The notes below the pieces were generated by a model. It had not been told where the DNA came from. It did not search any database and saw only the letters and a program-made list of their open reading frames with translations. Of a stretch of DNA of 64,000 nucleotides, positions 36,347 to 49,330 are shown piece after piece. This DNA is from Diphasiastrum complanatum (lineage: Eukaryota; Streptophyta; Lycopodiopsida; Lycopodiales; Lycopodiaceae): the NCBI GenBank assembly GCA_029204225.1, contig CM055093.1, forward strand, positions 25,711,766-25,775,765, written 5' to 3'. The position numbers were made by a program, and so were the translations under genes. Position 1 is the stretch's first letter. Every line of letters starts with the position of its first letter.

Positions 36347-37437
36347 TAGTGGAAATATGTCCTTCCTCTGTCTCGCTCACACATCCGTAAAGATTACTGA
36401 TGGATCAAATTGAAGGAGTCCTTCAATCTGTGCTCGTATAACTAGTGGTTGTAAAAATCGGCAAGACTGGTTTTGGGTGCATTTTGAACACAATCGCCAT
36501 GACGCTCGTAATGGTAAACTAGCGATGGCGGAAGAGTGCTTGATCGTAAAAATTCACGAAATCAGAGAGCAAGAGTGATGGAAAAAAGGTGGCAAAAAAA
36601 ACAGAAGTGTTTGAGGTTTTTGGTATATTGATGATATATCAGCAGAATAGACAAATATTTAATAAAAGTGTGTTTTTTATTTTGAAGGTACAAACTCAAC
36701 AATAAAGTATTTTGGCCTTAGAAAACAAAAAGAAATAAATAAATGTATGAATAAACAAAATACACAATTGCTTCGCTCAGTTCGCAAAAGTTCAATTCGG
36801 TATTTGTGAGTATTGAACTGTGAAAATAAATAATATACACAATCTATGAAACAATGTATACAATATTGGTAGCGAAGACTGTCATTTTCTTCATTAAAAT
36901 GTTTGGCAAAAAAAGTATGAGAGCAAAAAATATATGGGCAAAAAATGTATCGACAAAGAAAACGAAAGTGTCAGGTTTTTCGCATATTTCCAATGTGCTG
37001 TTGACATGGAAATATGATGAAAACAAACGTACGTAACAAAATGATATGCAACATGCTAGCGAAATATTATATTTTTTGCAAATTTTTCGAAGGTCAAAGA
37101 TGGAATGAAGGTAAATCCCAAAAAATGTGAAGGTTGGAGTGTCGCAACTTTCGTGTTCCCAAAAATGGTGGATCTACTTAACATAACATATTCCAAAATG
37201 GTATCGGGTTTTTCACAAGGAATATAGTGACAATGATGAAACGAAGGTGTCGACTTTTTCGCAAAAAATGCAAACGTAAGGAAGGTGTTGCCTTTCTCGC
37301 ACATTTTTTGAAGGTGAAGGATTGACGAAAAAGTCCGATGAAATGTGAACGGTGTCGCAAGAATGGGCGAAGAATACGAAGGTTGATGTGTCGCAAATTT
37401 TGCAAACTTCAGTGGAAATTATTTGACCGAAGATGAG
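36347..37437. other. AT-rich spacer of element G
   Basis: No supported gene. 36850-37430 repeats words such as TTTTTCGCA, GTGTCGCAA and CGAAGGT at irregular spacing, suggesting an old degenerate repeat. Confidence 0.45.
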
Positions 37438-39075
37438 GGGTTTTTAAAAACTGGATAAAATGTGAATAGTATCGAAAATTAGTCATAGTAGCGCTTCACT
37501 TTGGAGCATTTACACGAGTATCAAGTAAATGTCCTTCAAGATTGGCTAACTGAAGTGATCCATTGTTAAAACCTTCTACGACTTTGTAAGGTCCCAACCA
37601 TCTGGTATGTAATTTCTCATAAATCAACATGTGTCAGTTATCATACAGAAGCACGTAGTCCTCTCGTTTAATTTGTATTTTATTAATAGATTGATCGAAA
37701 AAAAATTCTTTTATTCTGAACTCGTTCAGTCTCGATCAATGAAAGACGACAATCCTCCTCCAGTTGCGTCAAAGCTATCATCTGCTCCCGGAGACTATCG
37801 TGTTCATCCATTCGCTGTTCATTACTAATGCAAAATGTCCGAACTTCGAATTCTATTAGTAATATGGGATGCATTCCATACACAAGATAGTATGGGGTCT
37901 GCCTAGTTGTGATCTTTTCGACAGTTTTGTATGCCCATAAGACAGATGGTAACTTCTGATCCCAATCAAAAGAATGCGCTTCCTTTAGTTTATTCTGAAT
38001 TTTACACAAAATTTCGTTTGCCCGCTTCGTAAGCCCATTCGCTTTTGGATTATATGGAGTGGTTTGGCGATGTGTAATGAAGAAGTATGACGACATCGAT
38101 TAAGGAACTAGATTCCCCTATCGCTAACGAGTTCTAAGGGACATCCATAACGTGTGATAATGTTTTGGAATAAAAACTTTGCTATAGTCTTAGTATCGTT
38201 TTTAACTGTGGCTTCGGCCTCTACCATCTTGGTAGCATAGTCCGTAGCAACAAGAATGTAACGTCGACGAGTTTTACGAGTGATCGGTTTGATAGGCCCT
38301 GCAAAATCTGTCCCCCACTTCTCAAAAGGTGCTAAGAGAATAATTGGAGTAAGCGGCCCATGTGTCCCGAAGCTGGGTTTCTCCATCCTCTGACATGCAT
38401 CACATTTTTAAATGAATAATTTAACATCTCTATAAACTGTAGGCCACCAATATTTAGCATTAAGGATCTTTCTTGCAGTATTTTTAAGAGCATAGTGACC
38501 CCCTGAATCTTCCTCATATAATGCACTTATTACAGTGGTCATCTCAATTGGTTCTAAACATCGGCGAAGACTAGCGGGCTCCTAATTCATACAATATTTT
38601 ATTTATAATCGTATAAGGTCCTACTTTTGAAAGGAGAACAGTTTTTTGCTATTTATTAAAATGTTCATGATAAATCTGGTCCTGTAAAAAGTTAATAATG
38701 TCCATATAAATTGATGTTTCTGATTGAATAAGCATTATATGTTCGTCCAGAAATTCATCAAAAATGGGATCAAACTGATTTTTTGTTTGGAGGAGAGATA
38801 TATAGTCAACATTTTGATGATCCTTGCCACTTCTTAACTCTGCTTCATAATTAAATGCATCTAATAACAATACCCATCTAGCTACCCTACCCGAAAAATC
38901 AAGTTTATTCGCTAAATGTTTTAATGCATAGTGATCTACATGAAAAACAAAAGGATATCCTAAAAGATAATGTCTACATTTTTTAATTGAATAAATCATT
39001 CCTAGTGCTTCACGCTCTATAGTAGAATAGTTCTTTTCTGATGAACTAAGTTGTCTACCCGCATAATAAATTGGG
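37438..39075 (-). pseudogene. Gypsy RNase H - integrase block A
   Basis: Leftward: RNase H (38999-38649, with YLLGYPFVFHVDHYALKHL), integrase zinc-site region (38526-38390, damaged Cys), integrase core (38386-38108: WGTDFAGPI, YATKMVEAEA, CPLELVSDRG), and core end (38096-37683: RQTTPYNPKANGLTKRANE, LPSVLWAYKTVEKITT). The C-terminal domain is reduced near 37490-37600. Stops near 38104 and 38400 break it. Block B, starting at 39078, is a second copy. Confidence 0.85.
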
Positions 39076-39077
39076 TA

Positions 39078-40315
39078 TAGGGTTTAGGGTTTTTCAAACT
39101 AGATGAAATGTGAATAGTATCAAAAATTTCGCATGTTTTGCAAATTTCTGAACTTGCCATATTTAAAAGAAATTAGTCATAGTAGCGCTTCACTCTTGAG
39201 CTATGTACTCGAGTATCAAGTAAATGTCCTTCAAGATCGGCTAATTGAAGTGATCCATTGTTAAAAACTTCTATGACTTTGTAAGGTCCCATCCATCTAG
39301 TATGTAATTTCCTAGGAAACAACATCTGTCTATTATCATACAGAAGCACGTAGTCCACTCGTTTAATTTTTATTTTTTTTATAGATTGATCGAAACTTTC
39401 TTTTCTTTTCTCTTGAACTCATTCAGTCTCGATCAATGAAAGACGACGATCCTCCTCCAGTTGCGTCAAAGCTATCATCCGCTCCTGGAGACTATCGTGA
39501 TCATCCATTCACTCTTCATTACTAATGCAAAATGTCTAGTATGGAGTTTGCCTAGTTGTGATCTTTTCGGCAGTTTTGTATGCCCATAAGACAGATGGTA
39601 ACTTCTGATCCCAATCAGAAGAATGCGCTTCCTTTACTTTATTCTGAATTTTACACAAAATTTCATGTGCCCGCTTCATAAGCCCATTCACTTTTGGATA
39701 ATATGGAGTGGTTTGGCGATGTGTAATGGAGAAGTAGGACGACATCGCCTCGATGGTCTGATTAAGGAAATGGATTCCCCTATTGCTAACGAGTTCTAAG
39801 GGACATCCATAACGTGTGATAATGTTTTGGAATAAAAACTTTGCTACAGTCTTAGTATCGTTTTTAATTGTGGCTTCGGCCTCTACCATCTTGGTAGCAT
39901 AGTCCGTAGCAACAAGAATGTAATGTCGACGAGTTTTACGCGTGATCGGTTTGATAGGCCCTACAAAAATTATCCCCCACTTCTCAAAAGGTGCTAAGAG
40001 AACAATTGGAGTAAGCGGCCAATGTGTCCCGAAGCTGGGTTTCTCCATCCTCTAACATGCATCACATTTTTAAATGAATAATTTAACATCTCTATAGACG
40101 GTAGGCCACCAATATTTAGCATTAAGGATCTTTCTTGCAGTATTTTTAAGAGCATAGTGACCCCCCGAATCTTCCTCATGTAATGCACTTATTACAGTGG
40201 TCGTCTCGATGGTTCTAAACATCGGCGAAGACTAGCGGGCTCCTAATTTATACAATCTTTTATTTATATTCGTATAGGGTCCTACTTTTGAAAGGAGAAC
40301 AGTTTTTTGCTGTTT
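39078..40315 (-). pseudogene. Gypsy integrase block B
   Basis: Copy of block A: C-terminal domain 39358-39173 (LHTRWMGPYKVIEVFNNGSL), core 40048-39536 and zinc-site region 40188-39994. The core is open for 170 codons, longer than in A. Its left boundary resembles that of A (GGGTTTTT followed by an AAACT-GAT-AAATGTG block). Confidence 0.85.
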
Positions 40316-41075
40316 ATTACCATCTTGGTAGCATAGTCCGTAGCAACAAGAATGTAACATCGACGAGTTTTACGTGTGATCGGTTTGATAGGCCCTACAA
40401 AATTTGTCCCCCACTTCTCAAAAGGTGCTAAGAGAATAATTGGAGTAAGCGGCCAATGTGTCCTGAAGCTGGGTTTCTCCATCCTCTGACATGCATCACA
40501 TTTTTAAATGAATAATTTAACATCTCTATAGACGGTAGGCCACCAATATTTAGCATTAAGGATCTTTCTTGCAGTATTTTTAAGAGCATAGTGACCCCCC
40601 GATTCTTTCTCATGTAATGCACTTATTACAATGGTTGTCTCGATTGGTTCTAAACATCGGCGAAGACTAGCGGGCTCCTAATTTATACAATATTTTATTT
40701 ATAATCGTATAAGGTCCTACTTTTGAAAGGAGAACAATTTTTTGTTGTTTATTAAAATGTTCATGATAAATCTGGTCCTGTACAAAGTTAATAGTGTTCA
40801 TATAAATTGATGTTTCCGATTGAATAAGCATTATATGTTCGTCCGAAAATTCATCAAAAATGGGATCAAACTGATTTTTCGTTTGGAGGAGGGATATATA
40901 GTCAGAATTTTGATGATCCTTGCCTCTTCTTAATTCTACTTCATAATTAAACGCATCTAATAACAATACCCATCTAGCTACCCTACCCGAAAGATCAAGT
41001 TTATTCGCTAAACGTTTTAATGCATAGTGATCTACATGAAAAACGAAAGGATATCCTAAAAGATAATGTCTATAT
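40316..41075 (-). pseudogene. Gypsy block C: duplicated integrase start plus RNase H end
   Basis: 40316-40750 is a tandem copy of 39883-40315 (about 433 bp), joined inside the integrase core at TTATTACCATCTTGG. Right of it the RNase H part continues (40966-40667 and on), until at about 41075 it is fused directly to the protease region. The reverse transcriptase is deleted. Confidence 0.85.
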
Positions 41076-41822
41076 TTTATAATCTGTTTTATCTACCATC
41101 CCTTCGATTAGGTTTGCTTTAGTTCCACCTAGAACTTCCCTCGACTCGGATGTTGTTGGTATTTCATCATCCTCGTCAATCTCATAGCATTCTATGAAAT
41201 TGATCCAGGATTCAGTAGCTCTGGCTAACTCCTCGCCCCATCTCAAAAGGTGACCCCCTATTGGACTGACTGTGAAAATGTCTGAAAAAAATATTTGTTT
41301 GCTAGACCAGTTTATAATAGCATCTGCTTGATATAGCCACGGTCTTCCAAATAATATGGAATACGGTGGTGTATCTACTGGGTTTATGACAAAGAAATTC
41401 ATAACGAACGTATCTGTCTCTATAACTACACTAATACCTTTTAGCTAACCTACTGGTATGCATTTGGATGCGTCTGCTAAATGGATTTCATGGTAAGTAA
41501 TAGGCTGTATCTGTTTTTCTAGTCCTAATTCCTTAACAATTGTTTCTGTTATTAAATTGACACTGGATTCTGAGTCTATTAGTATTTTAATAGCACTAAT
41601 CTTTGGGACTCCACAATCTCCTCTATCTACATATTCTACTTTATTACTGTATGTAGGTATACTTAGGGTGACAAATCTCTCCCCTTCCTCAGTCCGTACG
41701 GACTGAAGCTCTTCATCCTCTGAAGTATAGGTCGAGGATGATGTAGGTGTCTCACCTTCATACTTATCCTCTTCCCAGGATATCGTAATTCTTTTATGAC
41801 TTTTCCCCATCGGTGTCTCCAT
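41076..41822 (-). pseudogene. Gypsy retropepsin-like domain, second copy
   Basis: 41822-41445 has an acidic linker and the protease start KILIDSESSVNLITE (one residue off the usual DSGSS), then HLADASKCIPVG. A stop follows, and 41402-41070 continues with SILFGRPWLYQADAIINW and an acidic tail. This parallels the domain at 41823-42128. Confidence 0.75.
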
Positions 41823-42225
41823 CTAATCTCTAAAGGTAATCTCCTTCTTCTTCCAATGGGTTATGACATCGGCCTGGTAGAGCCATGATCGTCCTAATAA
41901 TACTTTATACGACGATTCTCTTGTGGTCCTTAATATAATAGAATCCATTAGGAACTTATGGTCTCCAATATAGACTGTAACTTTAAACAATTCTCCTATG
42001 GGTGATCTTCTAGTTGCATCAGCTAACCTTAAATGTCTTAATGTGGGTGCTATTCTATGGTGAATGCCTAACTCATATGTTGTTTCTTCAGTCATTATGT
42101 TCACGCTAGATCCGTAATCTATGGGCACACTATCTAAAATGCAGCCATTGATTACTACCTGAATCTCGGGTTGACCTTCATCACCGTAGTTAACTAATCC
42201 TATATTGAATATTGACTAATGGTAA
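41823..42225 (-). pseudogene. Gypsy retropepsin-like domain, first copy, at the truncated end of G
   Basis: 42128-41823: start PIDYGSSVNIMTE, then LRLADATRRSPIGELFKV and VLLGRSWLYQADVITHW. The same three landmarks recur in the next domain, so two related protease domains stand in tandem. Upstream homology fades by about 42225, so gag is absent on this side. Confidence 0.75.
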
Positions 42226-44056
42226 CTTTGCTTTTCTTTTCTTTTTTCCTTTGCAAAAATTGCTAACAATGTTTGTTTTGTTAACTTAACATATCACTTA
42301 AAGAAAAGCAAAAGCAAAGTGCGGCGTGCACGCCACTCTTTTTCCATGCAAACATGGAATAGCCATGTTAGATTGAGCCTATCAATGATGAGAATAGAAA
42401 TCTCGTAAACACTTTTCCATTCAAGAAATGTAGTTTGCCATTTTCCATGCATGCATGCATGGTCACTTTTACATGTGGGGTAGTTGGGCCCTTAATTACC
42501 ATTCAAAAAATGTAGTTTGTTATTTTCCTTGCATGCAAGATCACTTATTTACATGTGGTGTAGTCAGGCCCTTAACCAAGGTCCAACCTTAAAAGTTAAG
42601 ACCGCCTTCACGTTTTAGCCTTTAACATTGACTTTTTTTCATTCTCCATTGACCAACCTCAATCCTTAGTATTGTCTTTGCAAAGCAAGGCTAACAAATT
42701 TCAATGTGAGAAGATTCAACCCTTGACTCTGCATAATGAATCTTGTGTCTCCTCCTTATCCCCTGCCCTAGCAACAGCCCACAAATGAGACAAAGGAAGA
42801 ATTGTTTATAGCACTTACTACTAGAACGGCCCTATCCCAATGCGCCACCTAGCAACATATGAGTGGTCAGGCCCTCAAAACCATAACATTGCACTTAGGC
42901 TTTACAATTTGAAATAAAACTTATAAGGCACTGTACTCAAGCTCAACACTTAGTATTGCCTTTGCATAAAAGTCCTAACTAAACAAGAAAGCCACAAAGC
43001 CAAGGCCCAACTTCCCACCCTCCACACATGGTTAAAATAAGATGATGTTTTAGAGGTAATATCAATCAATATTATTAATTAGCATGCAATGCCAATCGTG
43101 CTATATCCTCTGCTTTTTTTGGTGGTTCAACCTTCAAACTTTCTAATAGTTATTGTTATAATCAAGTCCATGGAGGAATCATCATAAGATATGGGGACTA
43201 GATTATTACTTTGGAAATTGGGCAACTAGATCTTTGTATTCTTAAATACCTCGAAGAGCATAAGAGTGAGTGCTCAAGAACCTATTTTGAGTTGTCCTAA
43301 GAAAACCTGCATTTTTTGAAGCTTCTTAATTTTTTGAGGACTACCACTCATGAAAGGGCTTATATGCCTAAAATTTCATGATGCCAACTTTAAGAAATAT
43401 TGTTGGTTGCCTTCCTATACTTTGCTCCTTTTTAGAGTACTTATAAGAGCCAACTTCCAAGGTGCATAATAAAAATCCAAATTCTAGCATACACACTTTG
43501 ACTTATTCCAATGAACAGGTGTCTTATTTGTAGTATTAGGATTAGCATATCCTGGCTGGCCTTACAGTCACACATAAAAATCCTACATAATCTATTTAAC
43601 TCTCTCGAATATTCATAAGAAAGCATATTTTTCTAAAAGGGTTACACTGTTCCATGATCTTGATACATGCATTCTAGAATGCTTATGACAAATTCAAAAA
43701 GGATTGGCAAAGAAGTAAAATCAGTGATGATTGATCACAGAAAGCTGGGACCCACATTGATTGCTGGCATTTGGGAACAGCAAGTGAAGCATCACAATTT
43801 ACCTGATTGCATATTGGCAATTGCCCCCCCGTGGCTGGTTGGTTATCATGAATTGACAAGGAGAATGTTGATGGTAACTCCTTTGGCTTGTGGCAGAAAC
43901 CCAGAAATGCAGTTTATTTTCATAGAAATCTGAGAAGCTTTTGAAGTATATTCTAGAATCCATTCCTCCTGCAAATCATCCAAAAAGAAAAGGAACAGCA
44001 GCAGCCCATCTCAAAGTCAAATCCCACCTTTCTTCTTATGCTGCTTCTCTCGGGAC
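42226..44056. other. Intergenic region with a short tandem duplication
   Basis: An imperfect duplication at 42418-42500 and 42502-42578 shares ACCATTCAARAAATGTAGTTTG, TTTTCCWTGCATGCA and TTACATGTGG. The rest is AT-rich with no supported gene. An 88-codon frame at 43667-43933 has no recognisable family. Confidence 0.5.
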
Positions 44057-45917
44057 ATGGCGGCTGCTTCCTCTGCTCCCCTCCTTTCTTTCTCGTCCTT
44101 CTCCTTCGACGTTCCCACACTACCCTCCCAAACACATGCAATTTTCCCCCTCTTCTCTTCTACAGATCAATCGGAGCATATCTTAAGCGAAAATGATGCA
44201 GCGATGCAGCTGATTGACAAGCTTGATGAGCTATGGTTTTGGGGAAATGTACTCACATGGCAGGCCAGTGGGCAATCCCAGGGGCAAGCCGTGCATGCGA
44301 TGGTGGACGCGCATGTGGTGTCCCATGATGGGATAGATAGGGAGTCGGTGCCAAGTTCTCCTCTAACAATCTGCAAAGTTCATGATGAAGAGCTTCTCAC
44401 ACCAGGATTCGAAAAATTGAAGCCAAAGGAGGAGGCTTTTGATCCAAGGATGGAGGATAAAGGGGATAGAGAAGAATGTGAGGAGGAAGTAGCGGGAAAT
44501 TTGGATTTGGAGCTAAAGACGGAAAAGTCAAATGATCATCCCACTATTAAGCATCAGGAGGACCAGAAATTACTCATTGAGACTGGGGAAAATGAGAATG
44601 AGCAGCAATCTGGGTTAACTTCTCAAAAGGTCAATCTGAAGATCTGAAAAGAGCAAGAGATCTGTTTTTTAATATTTATCTTTAATACAAAGGAACCTGA
44701 CAATTAATCATAACCTGTCCTTACGATAAGAAGTTGTAATTGGATTGAACGAGGATGGGAGTACGTGTTAGAGGTCTTAATGTACTGCTTTCATTAAATT
44801 TCTTAGATCTCATGTTTTGCACTCGCATTCTGGTTTGTATCTGAAAGAGGTTTGGTAGCAACATGCAATATTTAAAACCAGGTACACAAAAATTTCTAAT
44901 TAACACATGAATTTGGGATCAAAAGTTTCGACCAACAGTTTTTTAGCACCGTTAGTTTGATGACTTTGATCTAAACGTCACAAACCACAATGGATTCTCC
45001 CGTCTTAATGAACTGACAAAAGAGGTTAAGTAGGACTGAGTCTGTTGTTAACTCTTTCTGGGAACATTTTGATGTGTCATGCTTGTTGTTCTGGTAAATT
45101 TTTCAAGAGATTTTCATAAACAAGATGGGCTTAAAAACACTAGTTGATTGATGATCGATATCAAGTTTCCTGGTCCCCTGGGTGCTGTAAGTTGGTCTCG
45201 AATTTTCCTCTTCGGCAGTCTGTACAAATAGCAGGCTGACAAGAGGCTATGCTCATTAGAGAAAGAGGATCCATTATATTTCCATCCTGAACAATAGTCG
45301 TGCACGTTGTACTCTATTTGTGTGATCATGTGTCTCTTGGCTAGGAGAAAGAGAGGAATGGCCATGCGTTCTATGTGCTTGCAGCGTTTCAATCTGCTCA
45401 AACATCTTCATGTCAGTAGCTCAATTCAGATTCTGTTTGTTTTGTACAGGAGAGGCACAAGGCAGTAACATCGGGAAAACCTCCACTTCAGACCATCAAT
45501 TCAGGAAGGCAGATATTAACAGAGATGAGGAGTGGGATTTCATTGACCAGACGGCGAAGACGTGTGCGGATAAAGCGTATCAAAAGCCAGATAGATCTTG
45601 AGTATGATGAAGTAAAAGGTTTCAAGGATCTTGGTTTTAATTTTAGAGAAGATGAGCTCACTCCTGGCATTGTTAGCTTGGTTCCTGGATTGAAGCCTCA
45701 TAATAGGGAAAGCACAGAATCAACTAATCTGCAATCTGAAACATCGCCAATTCAAAGACTCTATCCATCTGAAGGTTGGTGGACAAGCAAGAGAAAGAGA
45801 GAGCCTCCTTTACAAAATTGGCGAATCCCTGATCCCCGCGGGGAAGGGATAGACATGAAAGAACAGTTGAAGTTTTGGGCACACATAGTAGCATCCAATG
45901 TAAGGCAAGAATGCTAA
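44057..45917 (+). CDS. DUF1685-family protein, two exons
   Basis: Exons 44057-44629 and 45450-45917, phase 0 junction (donor AAG/GTCAAT, acceptor TTGTACAG); 346 residues. The N-terminal part has a Ser/Pro-rich start, then IDKLDELWFWGNVLT, which resembles the short conserved N-terminal helix of the family. The middle is acidic and probably disordered. The C-terminal half is the DUF1685 core: YDEVKGFKDLGFNF, IVSLVPGL, the PLQNWRIPDP segment and DMKEQLKFWAHIVASNVRQEC. Members are plant proteins of unknown biochemical function. The donor is weak, so a slightly different exon 1 end is possible. It is the only intact host gene within the TE-rich middle of the window. Confidence 0.82.
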
Positions 45918-46319
45918 GACTGTTATGTATAGATCTTATGTTGCTTGGTCATCCTCTTGCATATACTTGTATTCTAGCACTCTATCATTCCTTGATACTT
46001 TTATGTCTTTAAGATAAAGACTCACGTTAAATTGCTCATTCCAGTGTAGTCTCAGGTAGTTCATCCATACGATCCTGAACGAAAGAGTTCCTTGGCGGAT
46101 GAAAGTATGACTGCTGGTAGCTATTCAGTTTAATTTGTATACATTTCTTTCAAGAAGTAGCTGTCATGTGGCTGGTTCCTTGGATTCCAACCTTTTCTGA
46201 TTGTACCTATGGTTTGATAGCCAGCTGGGTTACGTAGTGTGAATAGAATCCCTGTGGCTGCTCATTGTACATTAATGAGAGCACACACATATTCTTTGTA
46301 TGTCAGATGTGCCAAATCT
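45918..46319. other. 3' flank of the DUF1685 gene
   Basis: Likely 3' UTR and intergenic sequence. No gene seen. Confidence 0.5.
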
Positions 46320-46740
46320 CTATTCTCGATGTATTGGCAGTTTTTCAATAGCCTGCAATTCAGTTCATCAGGCAGATTGGCTTTGCAGCCCAATGCTGGT
46401 TGTTGATTATCTTTAGGTTTTGAATGGCATAGACTGGGAGTTTTTGAAGAGATGAGCCTTTTTTCTCAACGTATTGGCAGTTTTTAATGGCCCGGAATTC
46501 AGTTTTTTCAAGCAGATTGGCTTTGCAGTCCAATTTTGATTGTTGATTATTTTTAGGTTTTGAATAGCATAGACTGCGAGTCTTGGAAGAGACGTGCCAT
46601 TTTTGGCTTTCAATCTACTTTCAGTTTTTAATAGCCTGCAATTGAGTTTATCAGGCAGATTGGCTTTGCAGCCCAATGCTAATTTCTGATTATCTTTATG
46701 TTTGGTTTAGCATAGACTGCGAGTCTTTGAAGAGATGTGC
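46320..46740. repeat. Tandem repeat, three copies of about 142 bp
   Basis: Copies start near 46320, 46463 and 46609. Shared words in order: GGCAGTTTTT, AATTCAGTT or AATTGAGTT, CAGATTGGCTTTGCAG, GATTAT with TTTA, GCATAGACTG, GAAGAGA. The 87-codon minus frame across it is a by-product. Confidence 0.85.
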
Positions 46741-48236
46741 CATTTCCTGAATGCTGTAAATAATGTATTTAGCCACTCTTGTCTATGCCTAGACTCCTGA
46801 CACATTTACGGTGCTTGTAAGGGTATTCAAAAATTTGAGAAGATTGCAGATTGCTTTCAAGGAAGAGTGGCAATAGATGGATGCATCATAGTACAAAGAT
46901 AGTCCTCATCCATGAATCACAGCCCAAAATTTGAAGGGACAGTCAAAGTTAAGACAGCACTTTCTAGTCTTGAACAGATTTTTTCCAAATGTGCCTGTCT
47001 AGTGGCAAGTATTTGATTTTGGAAGGCACTTCTGCAATTCATTCTCTTCATCTGCATCGGTACTAGTTCTTATGAATTAAGAGATGCAAGGCTCATTCTG
47101 TAGAATATATTTCACTTTCAGGAGCAGCTTACAGTGAAATAGAGGGCAGTGAGTCCTCTACAACTAGAGATCTATGTTGTCAGTTGAAAACAGTTCTTTC
47201 TATGTGTTGGAGTCCAATGTGTATACAACATAAGTGCAAAGCATTTTTAAATTTTTTTTTTTTGCAAAAGCATTATTTAGATGTCAAAGATGGCTTAAAT
47301 GTCAGCACGTATACTGTAAATTGTTATGAACAGCTTGCAACTCAGTCATTTACTCTTTTTCAAATTCTTCTTCTTCTTTAGGATGATTTCTAGATAAAAC
47401 TCTGGTTCATGTAGTTTATATGCTTGTAAGCACTTTGAAGTGTTTTGAGCAGCAAAAACAAATAGTTTTGTTGTATTTTGAGAGCCTGATCTTTAAATCT
47501 TTATGTACCTCAGTGTATTTGTGTTCATAGTTCAAAACTCTCAAGAGATGGCTGCCATATATTGTGCATATATTGTGCAAGACATTGAAGAATTCCTTGT
47601 TACATAATGGAACATCAAAGGATTGATATGTACATGCACATCCACCAAATGGGGCTCTATGTTACATCACCACTTATTGTTGGTTGATGTACATGCTATG
47701 ATTGTCTTTTGAACATCAATTAAGCATGTACAGAGAAACAAAACAAAATGCAATCAACCTTCCTCCAGGGCCAATTATTTGTGAGTTCCATAGTACTTTT
47801 AAGAGGATTTGGTGTTTGAGAATCATGGGAATCTCATTATGAAGCTAGTTTAAATTACTAAGTTACCTAATGAATTTTGTACTTTGCGAGCATATTACGG
47901 AGTGCTCTTCACAAAGGAGGGTTAGTGGGGAAGCTTTCTAAACGTTTCAAGTTGGTTCCCATTTTTCACACAAGGTGAGACTTTTCCCTCACGTGGTGTC
48001 CTTGGTGGTATGAAAGATGCCATTTGTGGGTAAAGTGGGTTGTGGATCCCCACTTACACCCCAATGAATTGTGTGCCATGTGCTTCATGTAAAACTATAC
48101 AACTACTATAGCACTCACAGTTGAAAAATTTTCGTCTGGTGCTCTCACCATAGATCTCACAAGCTTCCTTGTAGATGTAGCGCAGGCATCCCAAAGGGAG
48201 CCGAGAACTACGACTTAGCTTCTCGGCTTTCAACAC
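46741..48236. other. No recognisable gene
   Basis: AT-rich intergenic DNA. A short poly-T tract near 47255. No supported ORF or RNA gene. Confidence 0.5.
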
Positions 48237-48440
48237 TTGTTGTCCAAACCCACTCGACATACAAGCAACGAACTTGCCAACAAAGATCAAACTTAACTAA
48301 CTTGAAGTTTTGGAACCAACATAGCACCATCCGTACACTTGTCTTTCGAACCCACTCAACATACAAGCAGCCAACTTGCCAACAAAGATCATACTTAACC
48401 AACTTGAACTTATGGAACCAACATTGAGAGCCAACATAGC
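48237..48440. repeat. Tandem repeat, two copies of about 105 bp
   Basis: TCGAACCCACTCAACATACA, CCAACTTGCCAACAAAGATC and TTGGAACCAACATAGC occur in the same order in both copies. Looser variants of AACTTAACCAACTT continue to about 48600. Confidence 0.75.
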
Positions 48441-49129
48441 GCCATGCTAGATCGAAGGTCTCGACATGGGTAACTTCCCCCCAAGCAAGTCACCCGATCA
48501 CATCAAACTTAACCAACTTAAAGCTTCAATACAAATTAGTAACATCCATTCCAAGCAAGCCATCTAACTTACATAAGACTTAACCAACTGAAAGCTTTGT
48601 CATGAGCGTTGGAAGCCAACTTGGCACCACACCAAACCGGACCATGATAAACAGATAACTTCCACCTAAGCAAGCCATCCACCTCACCCAACAGCTTAGA
48701 GCTCGTTCTCCAAGTGCTTAAACAGTTCACATTCATGCAAAAAACACTCAAAAGCACAAGCCGCAACAAATATGACAACAACTAGTTTCTAGACAGAATG
48801 GTTCCGACCACATATAGTTGGCATCATGGATCGAATGGTTCCAACGACATACCACTGGCGTCCCTGAACACGACCCTCAGCTAGGTGCCAAATCAAAAAG
48901 ATTTGAAGTGGCCTTACAACTGGTGCTCTTACCAAACACTGCAACTTGTAAGGTAATCAGAGTTAATTTGAGAAAAATCTCACTTTATTAATAAATCTAC
49001 GAAGGTTGCATTTCAAGTGTGTGACTTGGGACATGAGCTTTCTACAGTTAGTTGGTCACCTCACAACTTTTTCATTATTGAAACAAGACCATGGATTGTA
49101 GAAAAATCCCATCTCTTTCAAGAACTCCC
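48441..49129. other. No recognisable gene
   Basis: Non-coding sequence with faint echoes of the preceding repeat. Confidence 0.4.
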
Positions 49130-49330
49130 GACTTTCCAATTCTTAATGAAGATCAAGGCTTTGAGGTGTGATGGAGGAGGAGAGTGTGTACTCCAACAAA
49201 TTCCATGACTATTGTGAGCAAAAAATCTTATGTGGTGTTCTAACCAAGACCGTCAAGTCCAGTCGATCTGATTGGGAACTAAAACTTCACGCTGCTCTAT
49301 GGGCCTATCGCACTATCCCGAAGTGAGCAA
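49130..49330 (+). pseudogene. Two small integrase scraps (copia, then gypsy)
   Basis: 49145-49200 reads LMKIKALRCDGGGE, a copia integrase catalytic region. 49230-49320 reads DWELKLHAALWAYRTIPK, the end of a Ty3/gypsy integrase core. Both are tiny remnants of different elements. Confidence 0.6.

Noticed and set aside
43667-43933. 88-codon plus ORF
   Set aside because: No recognised family; composition alone is insufficient.
46413-46676. 87-codon minus ORF with internal repeats
   Set aside because: Produced by the 142-bp tandem repeat.
48237-48440. CRISPR-like spaced repeat
   Set aside because: Only two long imperfect copies without regular spacers, in a eukaryotic context; ordinary tandem duplication.
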